Assembly: GCA_033032865.1 (NCBI GenBank)
Contig: JAWHQI010000185.1
Coordinates: forward strand, 2,046,001 to 2,110,000
Direction: 5' to 3'
Length of the DNA stretch: 64,000 bases
From: Dactylorhiza incarnata
Taxonomy: Eukaryota; Streptophyta; Magnoliopsida; Asparagales; Orchidaceae
Shown: positions 9,966 through 19,437 of the stretch, in pieces
Layout of the letters: the number at the start of each line of letters is the position of its first letter
How positions within the stretch are numbered: position 1 is the stretch's first letter
Notes under the pieces: model-generated
Seen by the model: only the letters and a program-made list of their open reading frames with translations
What the model was told of the DNA's origin: nothing
Database searches by the model: none
Translations under genes and position numbers: made by a program

Positions 9966-12900
9966 CTCCCCCTTGAAGTGGGAAGTGGAAACTAGCCCAA
10001 GTAAACTCCGCAATCGAGTAAACGGTCCCTTCGCCTGCGGCTTTGTGAAGATGTCTGCAACATTGTCCACACTCCGAACATGCTCGACCAAAATAGATCC
10101 TCCCAACACCTTTTCACGAATGAAATGGTGCTCAATCTCAATATGCTTGGTCCTCGCGTGACAGACTGGATTATTAACCAGTTTGAGAGCACTCTCATTG
10201 TCCCCGCGTAGCATAGTGGCACCTCGAACCTCCTCATGAACGTCCTCCACCAACCTCCTGAGCCAAATGGCTTCCTGAGCTGCCAAGGCCGAAGCCTTGT
10301 ATTCCGCTTCTGTGGTAGATACAGACACCGAGTCCTGCTTTTTGCTGCACCAAGAAAGAGCTGTGGGGCCTGTCATAAAGACAAAACCATACGTTGATCT
10401 CCGATCATCCACGTCTCCCCCGTAATCAGCATCCATGTACTCATGCAACTCTAAGCTTGACCCTCTCCTATATAGGAGACCCAAATCAGAGGTCGACTTC
10501 ACATATTTCAGAATTCCTTTTGCCGCCAAAAGATGAGGCTTTCGTGGCTCCACCATGTACTGACTCACTTTGCCAACTGCATAAGCAATATCTGGCCTCG
10601 TGATGGTCAAGTAAATCAAGCTCCCAACCAGAGCTCGGAACACCAACGGATCAGATAGAATTCTCCCCTCATCCTTCCGAAGTTTATGATGCTGTTCCAG
10701 AGGTATAGAGCTGCCCTTCCCTTCCTCCATGCCGAATCATTGAACAATCCGCTCTGCATATCCAGCCTGAGAAACGAGCACTCTGCTCTCCCGCCTCTGA
10801 ACTCCGAGACCTAGGAAATGGTGAAGCTCACCCAGATCCTTCATCTCAAACCTGATAGCAAGCTCGGTTGTCAGCCTCGCAACTGCCTCCTTCGAGTTCC
10901 CGGTGACAATCATGTCATCCACATACAGCAGAACAATAACCCGAAGCCCCCCCCCTCCTTCTTGACGAACAAGCTAGAATCAGAGTCTGAAGCAATGAAC
11001 CCGCAGAATAGAAAATACTCCACGATCTTTCCATACCACGCCCGAGGCGCTTGCTTCAACCCGTACATTCCCTTCTTCAGTTTGCAGACCTAGTCCGGAC
11101 ACTCCTTCGAGATGAAGCCCGGTGGTTGGATCATGAAGATATCCTTGTCAATCACTCCGTATAAGAAGGCATTCTTCACGTCGAGCTCCCAAATCTCCCA
11201 TCCACTAGATGCCGCCAAAGCAATAACAAATCTTACCGAAGTCATCTTTGCCACTGGACTGAACGTCTCATCATAATCTTCTCCGTACTGCTGTGAGAAC
11301 CCGCGAGCCACAAGGCGAGCCTTGTATCGCTCGATTGTGCCGTTAGCTTTCTTCTTGAGCTTATAAACCCATTTGCATGTCACAGGGGTAATGCCCTTGG
11401 GCCTGGGAACTAGAGACCAAGTCTCATTCTTCTTGAGAGCATCCATCTCCTCTTGCATAGCAATGTCCCACAGCTTCACGCCTTTGGCTTTCTCAAAGCT
11501 CGACGGCTCCCTCTCATCCAAGGGACCAACAAAGAAACATGAGACAAAGCTCACCATGTTTCCTCCTGTGTATCGATCTGGTGGCTTGATAGTCCTCTTC
11601 GACCTCCTAAGAGGTTGCTCCTGACTAACCACCTCCTCAGCTGCTTCTTCTGTGCTAGCTCCTCTTCCAGACGAACTTGGAGCATCGCTCCCCCTGCTTA
11701 CAGAACCTGAAGCCTCCATCTCAGAGCTTGACACAGCTGGAGCTCCTGGTGAAACAGGCAACTCCACTTGAAGATTTCCCGCAGCCTTCCCTTTTTCATC
11801 AACCCTGCTCTCCGGTAGTTCAACTCCTGAACTCCCCTTGTAGGAAGTCACCTCATCGAACACCACATCCCGAGAAACCACTGATCTCCGTGTCTCAGGA
11901 TCCATGCATCTCCACCCTTTCTTCTGCTCATCATATCCAACAAAGACTAGCTTCCTTGTTTTCGCATCTAGCTTTGTCCGAAGAGCATCAGGGATATGCA
12001 CATAGCAGGTTGACCCGAACACCCGAAGGTGTGCAACACTTAGCTTCTCCTTGAACATCAATTCGTGAGGGGTCTTCATGTTGATAGGACTTAGAGGCAT
12101 CATGTTGATGACGTAAGCTGCACAAGACATTCCCTCCGCCCAAAAAGACTTTGGGATACTCTTGGTATGAAGCCAACATTTGCAGGTTTCCGTCAGATGA
12201 CAGATCTTCCTCTCTGCAACGCCATTTTACTGTGGAGTATGGGCACAAGTGAGCTCTCTCCGGACGCCGTGCTTCCTGCAAAAACTTGAGAACTCACCAG
12301 AGGTGAACTCCCCACCATTGTCAGTTCATAATTTTTTCACCCGCAGGCCTGACCGACCTTTCACCAACTCCTTGAACTCCACGAACTTTGCAAAAGCTTC
12401 AGACTTCTCTTTCAGAAAATACACCCAGACATATCTGGTGTAATCGTCAATCAACACCAACATATATCTGTTGCCTCCAAGGCTTGGGGTGGCAGTCGGT
12501 CCCATCAAATCACCGTGAATGCACTCCAACGGCGCTTTGCATCTTGTTTGCGATTTATCAAATGGAAGTTGATGAGACTTACCAAACTGACATCCCGCAC
12601 AAACATGACCGTCTCCATAGGAAGACAAGCTAGGCAAGCCCTTGACAAGGCCCCTTACCGTCATAGCCTTCAATTTGTCCATTCCTACATGTCCCAACCT
12701 TTCATGCCAGATAGCCGCGCTCTTCTGTTATGCCAAATAGAACGTAATAACCGGCATCGACCGCATTGGTCACAGAGAAGAGATTCTTCTTAATACCAGG
12801 CAAGTGATAAACACTCCTCAATGTGAGTGGACCCTTATCACTGCTCAGAGAGACAACACCTTCTTGTTCTACTGCATGAACAGAATTATCAGCCATAATA

Positions 12901-12983
12901 ATTGCATCGTTACCTGAGTAAGGCGCCAAAGAAGAGAACTTTGATTCATCCCCGGTGAGGTGATGTCCACACCCTGAATCCAC
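9960..12983 (-). pseudogene. Copia C pol (protease, integrase, RT, RNase H), broken
   Basis: In minus-strand order: protease with the DSG motif (MDSGCGHHLTG at 12983), GAG-pre-integrase with ERLGHVGMDKLK near 12700, integrase with DYTRYVW and TDNGGEF, RT (KWVYKLKKKANG and LDVKNAFLYG in 12130-11090, then LLYVDDMIVTGN ending near 10900), and RNase H (DADYGGDVDDRRST, STTEAEYKA, HIEIEHHFIREKV, DIFTKP) in 10730-9960. In-frame stops separate the blocks at about 12326, 12227, 11090 and 10737. Several of these look like CGA-to-TGA or CAA-to-TAA changes. A frameshift lies near the C-run at 10945. The terminal TGA (9960-9962) falls inside the LTR, so the ORF reads through the polypurine tract. The element probably died after insertion, with few lesions per kb. 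Confidence 0.92.
9966..9978 (-). promoter_or_regulatory. Copia C polypurine tract
   Basis: On the minus strand CTTCAAGGGGGAG directly precedes the 3' LTR start TGTTGA. It overlaps the last codons of pol. Confidence 0.92.
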
Positions 12984-12995
12984 GATCCAATCCTC

Positions 12996-13931
12996 TTAGA
13001 AGTTGATGGCAGCCAAGGCCTTAACGGGCATCGCCGTCATATTGGCCGCAAAGGCTCCTCCCCATCCAGCTTCATCAGACTTTGGCTTCTCCTTCTCCGC
13101 TGTATGTCCCGGCTGAAGATTAACCCGGCAATATTTCTTGAAGTGACCGGCCTTATTGCACCTGAAGCACCTTGGTCCCTCTCCCTTCTTCTTCCCATCA
13201 GACTTAGAAGCATAACCTCTATCCTGCTGACCTGAAGTAGAGGGTCCATCATGACCTGCCTTCTTCTTCTCCCATTTCTTCTTCTTCTTCCCAGAGAACA
13301 ACACATCATTATCTCCCCCAGAGATAGAAGTCCCCGCCATCTATTTTGCCAAACTTTCCTGCGAAGCAAGTAAGTTCTCCAGCTCCAACAGAGATGGTTG
13401 ATTTGCCCAACCCTGAAATGATGTCACAAAGGCAAGATACTCCTTCCGCAATCCGCGGATGATATGCCTCTTCAGTTTTGCCTCCGAGATGGGCTCATCA
13501 GGGTCCAATGCAGAAATCTCTGTTGTGAGGTTCTTCATCTTGAGAAAGAAGGTAGAGATAGAAAGATCACCTTGAGAGGCCTTCACCACCTCATTTTCAA
13601 GAAACTGTAGCCGAGCTACATTCTTCTTATTGAACAACCCATCAAAAGACGTCCAAATCTCAACAGCAGATTTACATCCAATGATGTGATCAAATAGCTC
13701 TGGTGAGATAGCCCTTTTGAGTGTGAACTCTGCCTTTGCATTAGTCCTCCTCCAAAGTCTCACCTCTGCCATATTATCTCCTGCTACAAACACTTCTTGT
13801 GTGTCTTCTCCTCCAACTATCTCCCATAGATCCTCACCAAGTAAGTAACTCTCCATACACGACATCCACTTTTTATAGTTAGTCGATGTGAGGAGTTCAA
13901 TACCAAGCCCTCTTGCGTATCCACCTTCCAT
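12996..13931 (-). pseudogene. Copia C gag, one internal stop
   Basis: The start ATG at 13931 gives MEGGYARGLGIELLTSTNYK, the typical copia gag opening (UBN2-like). The capsid-like part runs to 13341, where an AAA-TAG stop interrupts (likely CAG to TAG). The frame continues from 13340 through a basic KKKKKWEKKK segment into a CCHC zinc knuckle, CFRCNKAGHFKKYC (about 13160-13119), that binds RNA in related elements, and ends at 12996. The frame then stops once before the protease block. Confidence 0.9.
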
Positions 13932-14010
13932 GGCAATCTATGTGGTCTCTTCTTCACAAAGACGATGACAACTCAAGTTGATCACTGCTTATTTACTCAA
14001 ACAACCTACC

Positions 14011-14020
14011 TCTGATACCA
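14011..14020 (-). promoter_or_regulatory. Copia C primer binding site
   Basis: On the minus strand TGGTATCAGA directly follows the 5' LTR end. This is the usual complement of initiator Met-tRNA in copia elements. Confidence 0.95.
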
Positions 14021-15182
14021 TGTTAAAATTTTTGATTTGATTCGTTTAGGAGTAAGCAGGAGTTGTATCAACTGAGTTATAGCCAAACAACCACAATGCC
14101 ACACAGCAACACAAGAAAACTTTATTGAATCACAAACTTCAATTACAGTGTGAGGTATACATCGCGAGACATGATTCATAAGAATCACGAAGGAGAGAAG
14201 AACAACACACCAAAACCAAAACTGGCGGTCTGATAAGAAGAGACAGCACAGACCGCACAACTCTAGAGATCGCCTGGTTTGACCTGAGACCGCGCGAACA
14301 AAAAATAGACAGGATGCCTGCACTGCAAGATCGCCACCTCAGACCGCACGAACTGGAGCTTATTGGATTGAATGAAGAACAGCTATCGCCAGACCGCAAC
14401 TCAGATCGCCTGACCGCTGAAGGTCGCCTGACCGCTGAGCTCGCTGCGAACAGCACAAGAACACCATAAACCAGTTCTTAGACAGACCGCTGCCGAACTG
14501 TTTATTCAAGCCGCTGGGAAATCACCAAGGAAGGAGACCGCAACCTGCTAACCGCAAACCTACGAACACAACAAACAGTCAACTCGCTTCCGAGACCGCC
14601 CGACCTCAAAATTGAGACCACACGAATTAACCCAGGCTCTAGTTCTTATAGATCTCGTTAGGAATGACGGGCCCTGCACCTTTATTTATAGGTGAGTAGA
14701 CGGATGTCGTCACTGCCACAAGAGAGATATAATCACCACCCATCAGATCGCAAGCGGTCTCACAAACGCAGACCGCGCGATCACAACACTTGGACAATAT
14801 CCTGTCCAAAACCGCAAGCCAGCAGAAACCACGCACAGGCCGCGCGAACACAGCGATCACCCCCTTCCTTAGATCGCCAAGAACAAACAAGGAACATCTG
14901 GCCGACTCCAGACAAGTCGCCAGATCACCCAGCACAAACCGCCCTGTCACATCAGTGACATAAGAACAGACCGCCCGGTCTTCTACAAAGGAGATAGACA
15001 ATCCAAGCAGAATAACCCGGGACGAGACCGCAATAACCAGAACAAGCCGGTCAACCAACAGACCGCCAGAACAGACCGACAGAACCAGACCGACAGAGCA
15101 CCAGCGCAGACCGCGCGGTTTCGGAGGTCTCCAAAATTCAGACCGTCCGGTCACCTTCTACTCCACTTCAATAATTTCAACA
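14021..15182 (-). repeat. Copia C 5' LTR
   Basis: 1162 bp, nearly identical to 8787-9965, with the same GACCGC/GATCGCC word cluster. It ends CAACA at 15182, before the CTCAC flank. Confidence 0.95.
14404..14438. repeat. 18-bp tandem repeat, two copies, in copia C 5' LTR
   Basis: GATCGCCTGACCGCTGAA at 14404 followed by GGTCGCCTGACCGCTGA at 14422. Compare the three copies at 9170-9222. Confidence 0.93.
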
Positions 15183-15625
15183 CTCACAGGTAAAGGAAGA
15201 AGAAGGGCTGGCGTTAAATGCGGTAGGTGGGTTCAGCGCTGGGACCTATTTATAAGAAATGAAAAGCGCGGGAAGTAAGTCGAAGCGACGGGGTTGCAGT
15301 TAGGCAAAACCCCGTGTATAGTTGCATGCGAGAGCACAAGGCAACCCCAAATATATTATCAAGCGAGACCCACCTGCGAGGTTAGTATAAACAAAATTTA
15401 ATGTGAGAATAACCAGAAAGAAAGCGAAAGTAAGAGATAGAGCGAGCATCACTAGAAATTATTGCATAGACAAATAATAAGTGCGCGAGGGCCGCATCAG
15501 TGGGCTAGAAATAGTTAATAAAAAAGTGAAAATTGTGAAATTGTCCAACAAGGTTAAATAAAGTATTATGCATCGTGGGGGAGCTCGCCGGGTAGAAGAC
15601 TGCGAGCGAGGGATAGTAGTGTATC
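15183..15625 (-). mobile_element. Element E, promoter and leader of gene 1
   Basis: GC-rich element E sequence between copia C and copia D. It contains a minus-strand TATA box at 15245-15255. Joined across copia C, about 60 bp of leader continues into 8786 and reaches the ATG at 8725. No coding sequence is visible here. Confidence 0.6.
15245..15255 (-). promoter_or_regulatory. TATA box of element E gene 1
   Basis: On the minus strand TTATAAATAGG. Without copia C it would lie roughly 130 bp upstream of the ATG at 8725. Copia C now separates promoter and gene by 6.4 kb. Confidence 0.5.
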
Positions 15626-16204
15626 TGTTGGAGTTTCTGAGGTGATCTCAAAGCAATCAATAGTTAGTCTTGCTTCCAACGCTATATGAGCCTATAGGGT
15701 CGCACATAAAAGCGTTTGGAGAAATTGGAGAAAGGGTTGTGTTGGTCTTACTCATATTGGATATGAGTGAAGGACCAATCCTGTGATTGCTTGGAATCAA
15801 GTTGAGAATGTCTCAAAAAGGGAAATCGTTTAAAGTGTTTAAACGAACGGATTTACACTAGATAATTCGACTATAAAAATTCGGTGAAACCCTTTAGTCG
15901 AATATGCCATTAGCCGAATTCGTCTAAACCCTTTAGCCGAATTCGGTTAATGCCTTTAGCCGAACTATCTAGTGTAAATCTGTTCGTTTAAACACTTTAA
16001 ACGATTTCCCTTTTTGAGACATTCTCAACTTGATTCCAAGCAATCACAGGATTGGTCCTTCACTCATATCCAATATGAGTAAGGCCAACACAATCCTTTC
16101 TCCAATTTCTCCAAACACTTTTATGTGCGACCCTATAGGCTCATATTGCATTGGCAGCAAGACTAACTATTGATTGCTTTGAGATCACCTCAGAAACTCC
16201 AACA
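15626..16204. repeat. Large palindrome of two head-to-head copia D LTR segments
   Basis: Arms 15626 to about 15878 and about 15955 to 16204 are inverted copies over roughly 250 bp, starting TGTTGGAGTTTCTGAGGTGA on either strand. They enclose a 75-bp centre made of repeats of CCCTTTAGCCGAATTCGG. The two arms have diverged slightly, for example CTTCCAACG against CTGCCAATG. Confidence 0.93.
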
Positions 16205-17169
16205 GTCTCCCACTTGATCACAAAGTATCAACAAAAGTCTCACAAACAATGAGCGGCATCTAGCAATACATCATTGCTACCCAAGCAATAAGAGTTCATA
16301 ACTCATATAAGCCTGTCATGACCAATGTATCAGTGTTGTCATGTCCCTTTATCCTTTACATCCGGATAGAACTAGAGGCATGGACCGTGTCACCCTCATA
16401 ATCGTTCAATCCTAGTTTCTTGATCCAGAATAGACTGACTGAAAATTGGTGAGCTCAATATCATATATTGACTCAACCAAGCATAGCCATGCATTTCTCA
16501 GTCTCATTCCATCAAGGGGCCCATGGATGTAACTCCTGTCATACAGGAGGACAAATCCCATTTCTGCTCATACACAAACATCCAAATGATTCGTAACATA
16601 CCCAAAAACCACCCTTATCGTCAACCATTCTCAAGAGAAGACTTTAGATGGCATCAAAGTACGCTCTTCCTCACCTGATGAATGCTATGACTTCAGGTCA
16701 AAGGACCACAAACACCATTGTCACTTGAGACCTACTTGTGACACGTTCATATAAAAATCCACAAAGTAGTCTCACGGGGGGTCTGTCCAGTACAACTTGG
16801 TCTCAACAAGTACCCATGTGATGACTTGATATCACAATATCATGACCTGTGAGAACCAGTCATCAGTCAACGCACATGTTGGTCTTATGGTCTCATCCTC
16901 GCCCTAAATTTCTAGGATGAAACCTCGACCAGGGACCATTTAAGAATGAAGCTTCATTTAAACATAGACCCTCACATTCAAGTCACGTACTTGAATTCCT
17001 ATGGAAGCAAACACTCTAAGGGCATTTATTATGCTAATTAATCTTATCAGACAGATATAAATGGCATAATAAAAGAACTTGCCATAAATATAAAATGAAA
17101 TACATAGTACATTTTACAATTCATCCAATGAACAAACAACCAACAAATATGCAATCCACAAGGCTCCCA
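16205..17169 (-). other. Copia D 3' untranslated region
   Basis: No ORF. It lies between the RNase H stop and the LTR, beginning on the LTR side with a polypurine-like tract. Long leaders of this kind occur 3' of pol in several plant copia lineages. Confidence 0.6.
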
Positions 17170-17628
17170 CTAAAGATAATCATTCAGGTATCTAATACCC
17201 ATTGATCTAACATGACCATCATGCTTCTTTTGCGCAAGAGACTTTGTCAATAGATCCGCTATATTTTCTTCAGTTGGTACTCTGCATATGCTCACATCTC
17301 CTCGATCGACAATCTCTCGAATAAGATGGAAGCGCCGAAGTATGTGCTTGGAGCGCTGATGTGATCTAGGTTCCTTAGCTTGTGCAATTGCACCGTTGTT
17401 GTCACAGTAGAGAACTACGGGATCAACAATGCTAGGAACTACATCAAGCTCGCTGATGAATTTCCTAATCCATACAGCCTCCTTCGTCGCATTCGCTGCA
17501 GCGATATACTCGGCCTCAGTCGTAGAACCAACAACTGTCTCTTGCTTGGAACTCTTCCAGCTTGCAGCTCCTTCATTAAGGCAAAACACAAAACCTGACT
17601 GTGACCCAGCAAATCCGTCCTGATTTAC
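17170..17628 (-). pseudogene. Copia D RNase H fragment
   Basis: The minus-strand frame shows the copia RNase H signatures SKQETVVGSTTEAEYIAAA, YCDNNGAIAQAKEP, RSKHILRRFHLIREIV and ENIADLLTKSLAQ, ending with LNDYL and a stop at 17170. Upstream coding sequence is missing: the frame is cut near 17628 just before GFAGSQSGFVF. This is the 3' end of a pol gene. Confidence 0.9.
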
Positions 17629-17659
17629 ATTCGCCGAATTCGGTTATAGTGAAATCGTT

Positions 17660-18535
17660 TATAGTGTCTCGCGGGTCACCCAGGAAATCATCCATCTACT
17701 CTGGCACAGGAAGGGGCGACATCCCTTCCTCCCCAAAGTCGGAGTCAGTGGGGAGGGTCTCAGAATCACCTTCGAGCAAATCAAAGCGGCGTTAGCAGTT
17801 AACGAAAACTTCTCTTAGTGCCGCGGGGAATAGTCCCTCTTAAGCGGTAGAATCCTTACCGGGAGGAGGGCGAGAGGTATTAGGCCAACCCTAAAAAAGG
17901 GTGGTAAAGGGAAGCGAGACAGATTTCCCTAGACCAGCGCGGTGCATGGCATCTTCGACAGGAGTGGTTGTGGCCGGTCGCGAGCGACCGGAGCCTTCCC
18001 CCCTCAAGAGATTGAACCCTGGGGTGATAATGGTTGTATCAGGGGGGATCAGCATCTGAGGTCGAGAGTTTTGACGACCTGGGGTCGCATGGGGGGGAGG
18101 CTGTAAGAAGCGAGAGAGCAAAAAAGCCGTCAGTCAGAATGTTAATCTTGGCATGTGAGAGCGGGTCACTTACCAGCAGCTTTTTTGTTAGTGAGATCAG
18201 TCTTCACCGGAGGTTCAGGGCGAGATCCGGTTAAGTCTTCGCCTGCACCCTTATCGTTAGGGGGCAGGTCCTTTGGTCAGGCGAGGTTTAGAGAAACCAA
18301 ATGATGAGTTAAGCAAGAAGAATAGTTTTTACCTTTTCGGTGGGCCTATTTTCAGGAGAGGAGTCCAGCAGTACGACCTCGTCCCCCCTGGGAGTAGGCG
18401 GACCGGCTTTGCCTTCTTCATCTTGGGCGCAGGAGTGGCCTGACGAGTCATCAAGGAGTCAGCGTTAGCCATGGTAGAGAGCTCGCCCACCTTGGTCGCC
18501 CTCAGGAGAGCCTGGAGTTCTTCTGAAAGAGGCAT
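17660..18535 (-). pseudogene. Element E gene 2, three inferred exons, broken
   Basis: The start ATG at 18535 (MPLSEELQALLRATKVGE) lies about 76 bp after a TATA box. Exon 1 (18535-18333) ends AAAAG before GTAAAA, and a one-base frame change near 18385 separates its two open parts. Exon 2 (18270-18174) lies between AAAG and GTAAGT and opens DLPPNDKGAGEDL in phase. Exon 3 begins at 18100 after CTTACAG and runs through TIITPGFNLLRGEGSGR to a stop near 17889, then an acidic stretch with EGDSETLPTDSDFGEEG around 17770-17720 in another frame. A 7-C run at the exon 3 start may have shifted the frame. I do not recognise a domain. It may be the N-terminal partner of the gene at 6750-8735. Confidence 0.5.
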
Positions 18536-18610
18536 TTTCCGGCAGCTACAGTAGGAGAAGGCGGAACAAGAGGCAAAGAGAATGATGGTGCGCTTCACCC
18601 CGGCTTGGGT

Positions 18611-18621
18611 GGTTTTTATAG
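18611..18621 (-). promoter_or_regulatory. TATA box of element E gene 2
   Basis: On the minus strand CTATAAAAACC, about 76 bp upstream of the ATG at 18535, with a pyrimidine-rich leader between. Confidence 0.6.
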
Positions 18622-18639
18622 CTGAGAGGTGGGACCCAC

Positions 18640-19437
18640 AGAAAAGATTCCCAACTCTCCAGCAGTCACCGGCGAACACCCGGGGTTGGATGACTCTTTA
18701 CGAGCTTAGATTAATCTTGCAAAGAGCGGAGATTGTGTACAACCCCATGTTCCCCCGAGAAGGAAAGACCTGAAAATGTGCGAATTAAGCTGGAAATGGT
18801 AAACTCGTCACTGAGGAGTCGCAAGAACCAGAAGTGCGAGCCATGGCGATCTCGTGGGGGAGAATGCGAGACCTGGCCTTGGTGGTTGTCGCCAGAAGGA
18901 AGGTGAGTGGGGCCTCCGCAGGCAGCTCGCCTGGAGAGGGTGCGTGAGTGGTACTCGTGAGGAGACTCGCGGGAACTCTCGCGAGTGAGGTTCTCGTAGG
19001 CAACTTGCCCAGGGGCTAAGGAAGGGAAATTACCCCTCTGTCCCTGGTGGCCTACAGTTAGCCCCTCCGAACAACGGAGTTTGGTTGTTAGCAGGCCAAA
19101 TTGGGGTGCACTTAGTAAAACCAAAAGGCGGAACCCTGCTTTTAGCAGACCAGATAAGTCCCTAAGGGCACCTTTGGAGAGGACTTCTTTTTGGCTTCTC
19201 TCTCCTTAGGTCATCTTTGGTTAGCATTCTCAGAGCTCTCCAAGGTGTCGGCTACAGTTCTTGGCTTTGGAGGGGAAGTGCTCTACGATCTTCCGGGTGT
19301 GTGGTGGGACCTCCACACTGTCGCCAAGGGTCTCAGTTCTAGGTCTTTGGTTAGGTTGCTCTGCGGGATCAGTAAGCGCGAGTTGCACCCAACTTTGGGC
19401 TCCGAACTCCTCGTTGGGCCGAATCCCGATTCCAACA
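18640..19437 (-). other. Upstream region of element E, LTR-like
   Basis: No coding sequence is supported. Around 18935-19010 there is a cluster of CTCGCGAG, ACTCGC and TCGTG words (for example ACTCTCGCGAGTGAG). The stretch from 19040 to 19437 has a different composition and could hold a further small insertion, but I see no clear ends. Confidence 0.4.

Larger units (their letters stand above)
8787..15182 (-). mobile_element. Copia C, complete LTR retrotransposon, minus strand
   Basis: Two LTRs (8787-9965 and 14021-15182) flank gag and pol on the minus strand, with a Met-tRNA type primer site at 14011-14020 and a polypurine tract at 9966-9978. The target duplication is CTCGC (8782-8786) versus CTCAC (15183-15187), one transition apart. 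Domain order is gag, protease, integrase, reverse transcriptase, RNase H, which defines copia. It sits inside element E. Confidence 0.95.
15626..17645 (-). mobile_element. Copia D fragment: RNase H tail, 3' region and inverted LTRs
   Basis: On the minus strand it reads RNase H end (17628-17170), a long 3' untranslated region (17169-16218), a polypurine-like TCAAGTGGGAGAC (16205-16217) and an LTR beginning TGTTGGAG at 16204. Instead of ending, the LTR meets an inverted copy of itself that ends at 15626. The right border is diffuse: CCGAATTCGGTTA at about 17632-17645 repeats words from the palindrome centre, which suggests the breakpoint lies in LTR sequence. Confidence 0.7.
17646..19437 (-). 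mobile_element. Element E, 5' part with a second promoter and gene
   Basis: GC-rich sequence with the same GCGAG/CTCGC vocabulary as 5888-8786. It contains a TATA box, a multi-exon minus-strand gene (17660-18535) and an upstream region. The outer limit is placed at 19437, where the minus strand begins TGTTGGAATCGGG, an LTR-like start, and the plus strand changes abruptly to Athila pol. The matching other end of element E is not visible, so its class stays uncertain. Confidence 0.55.
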
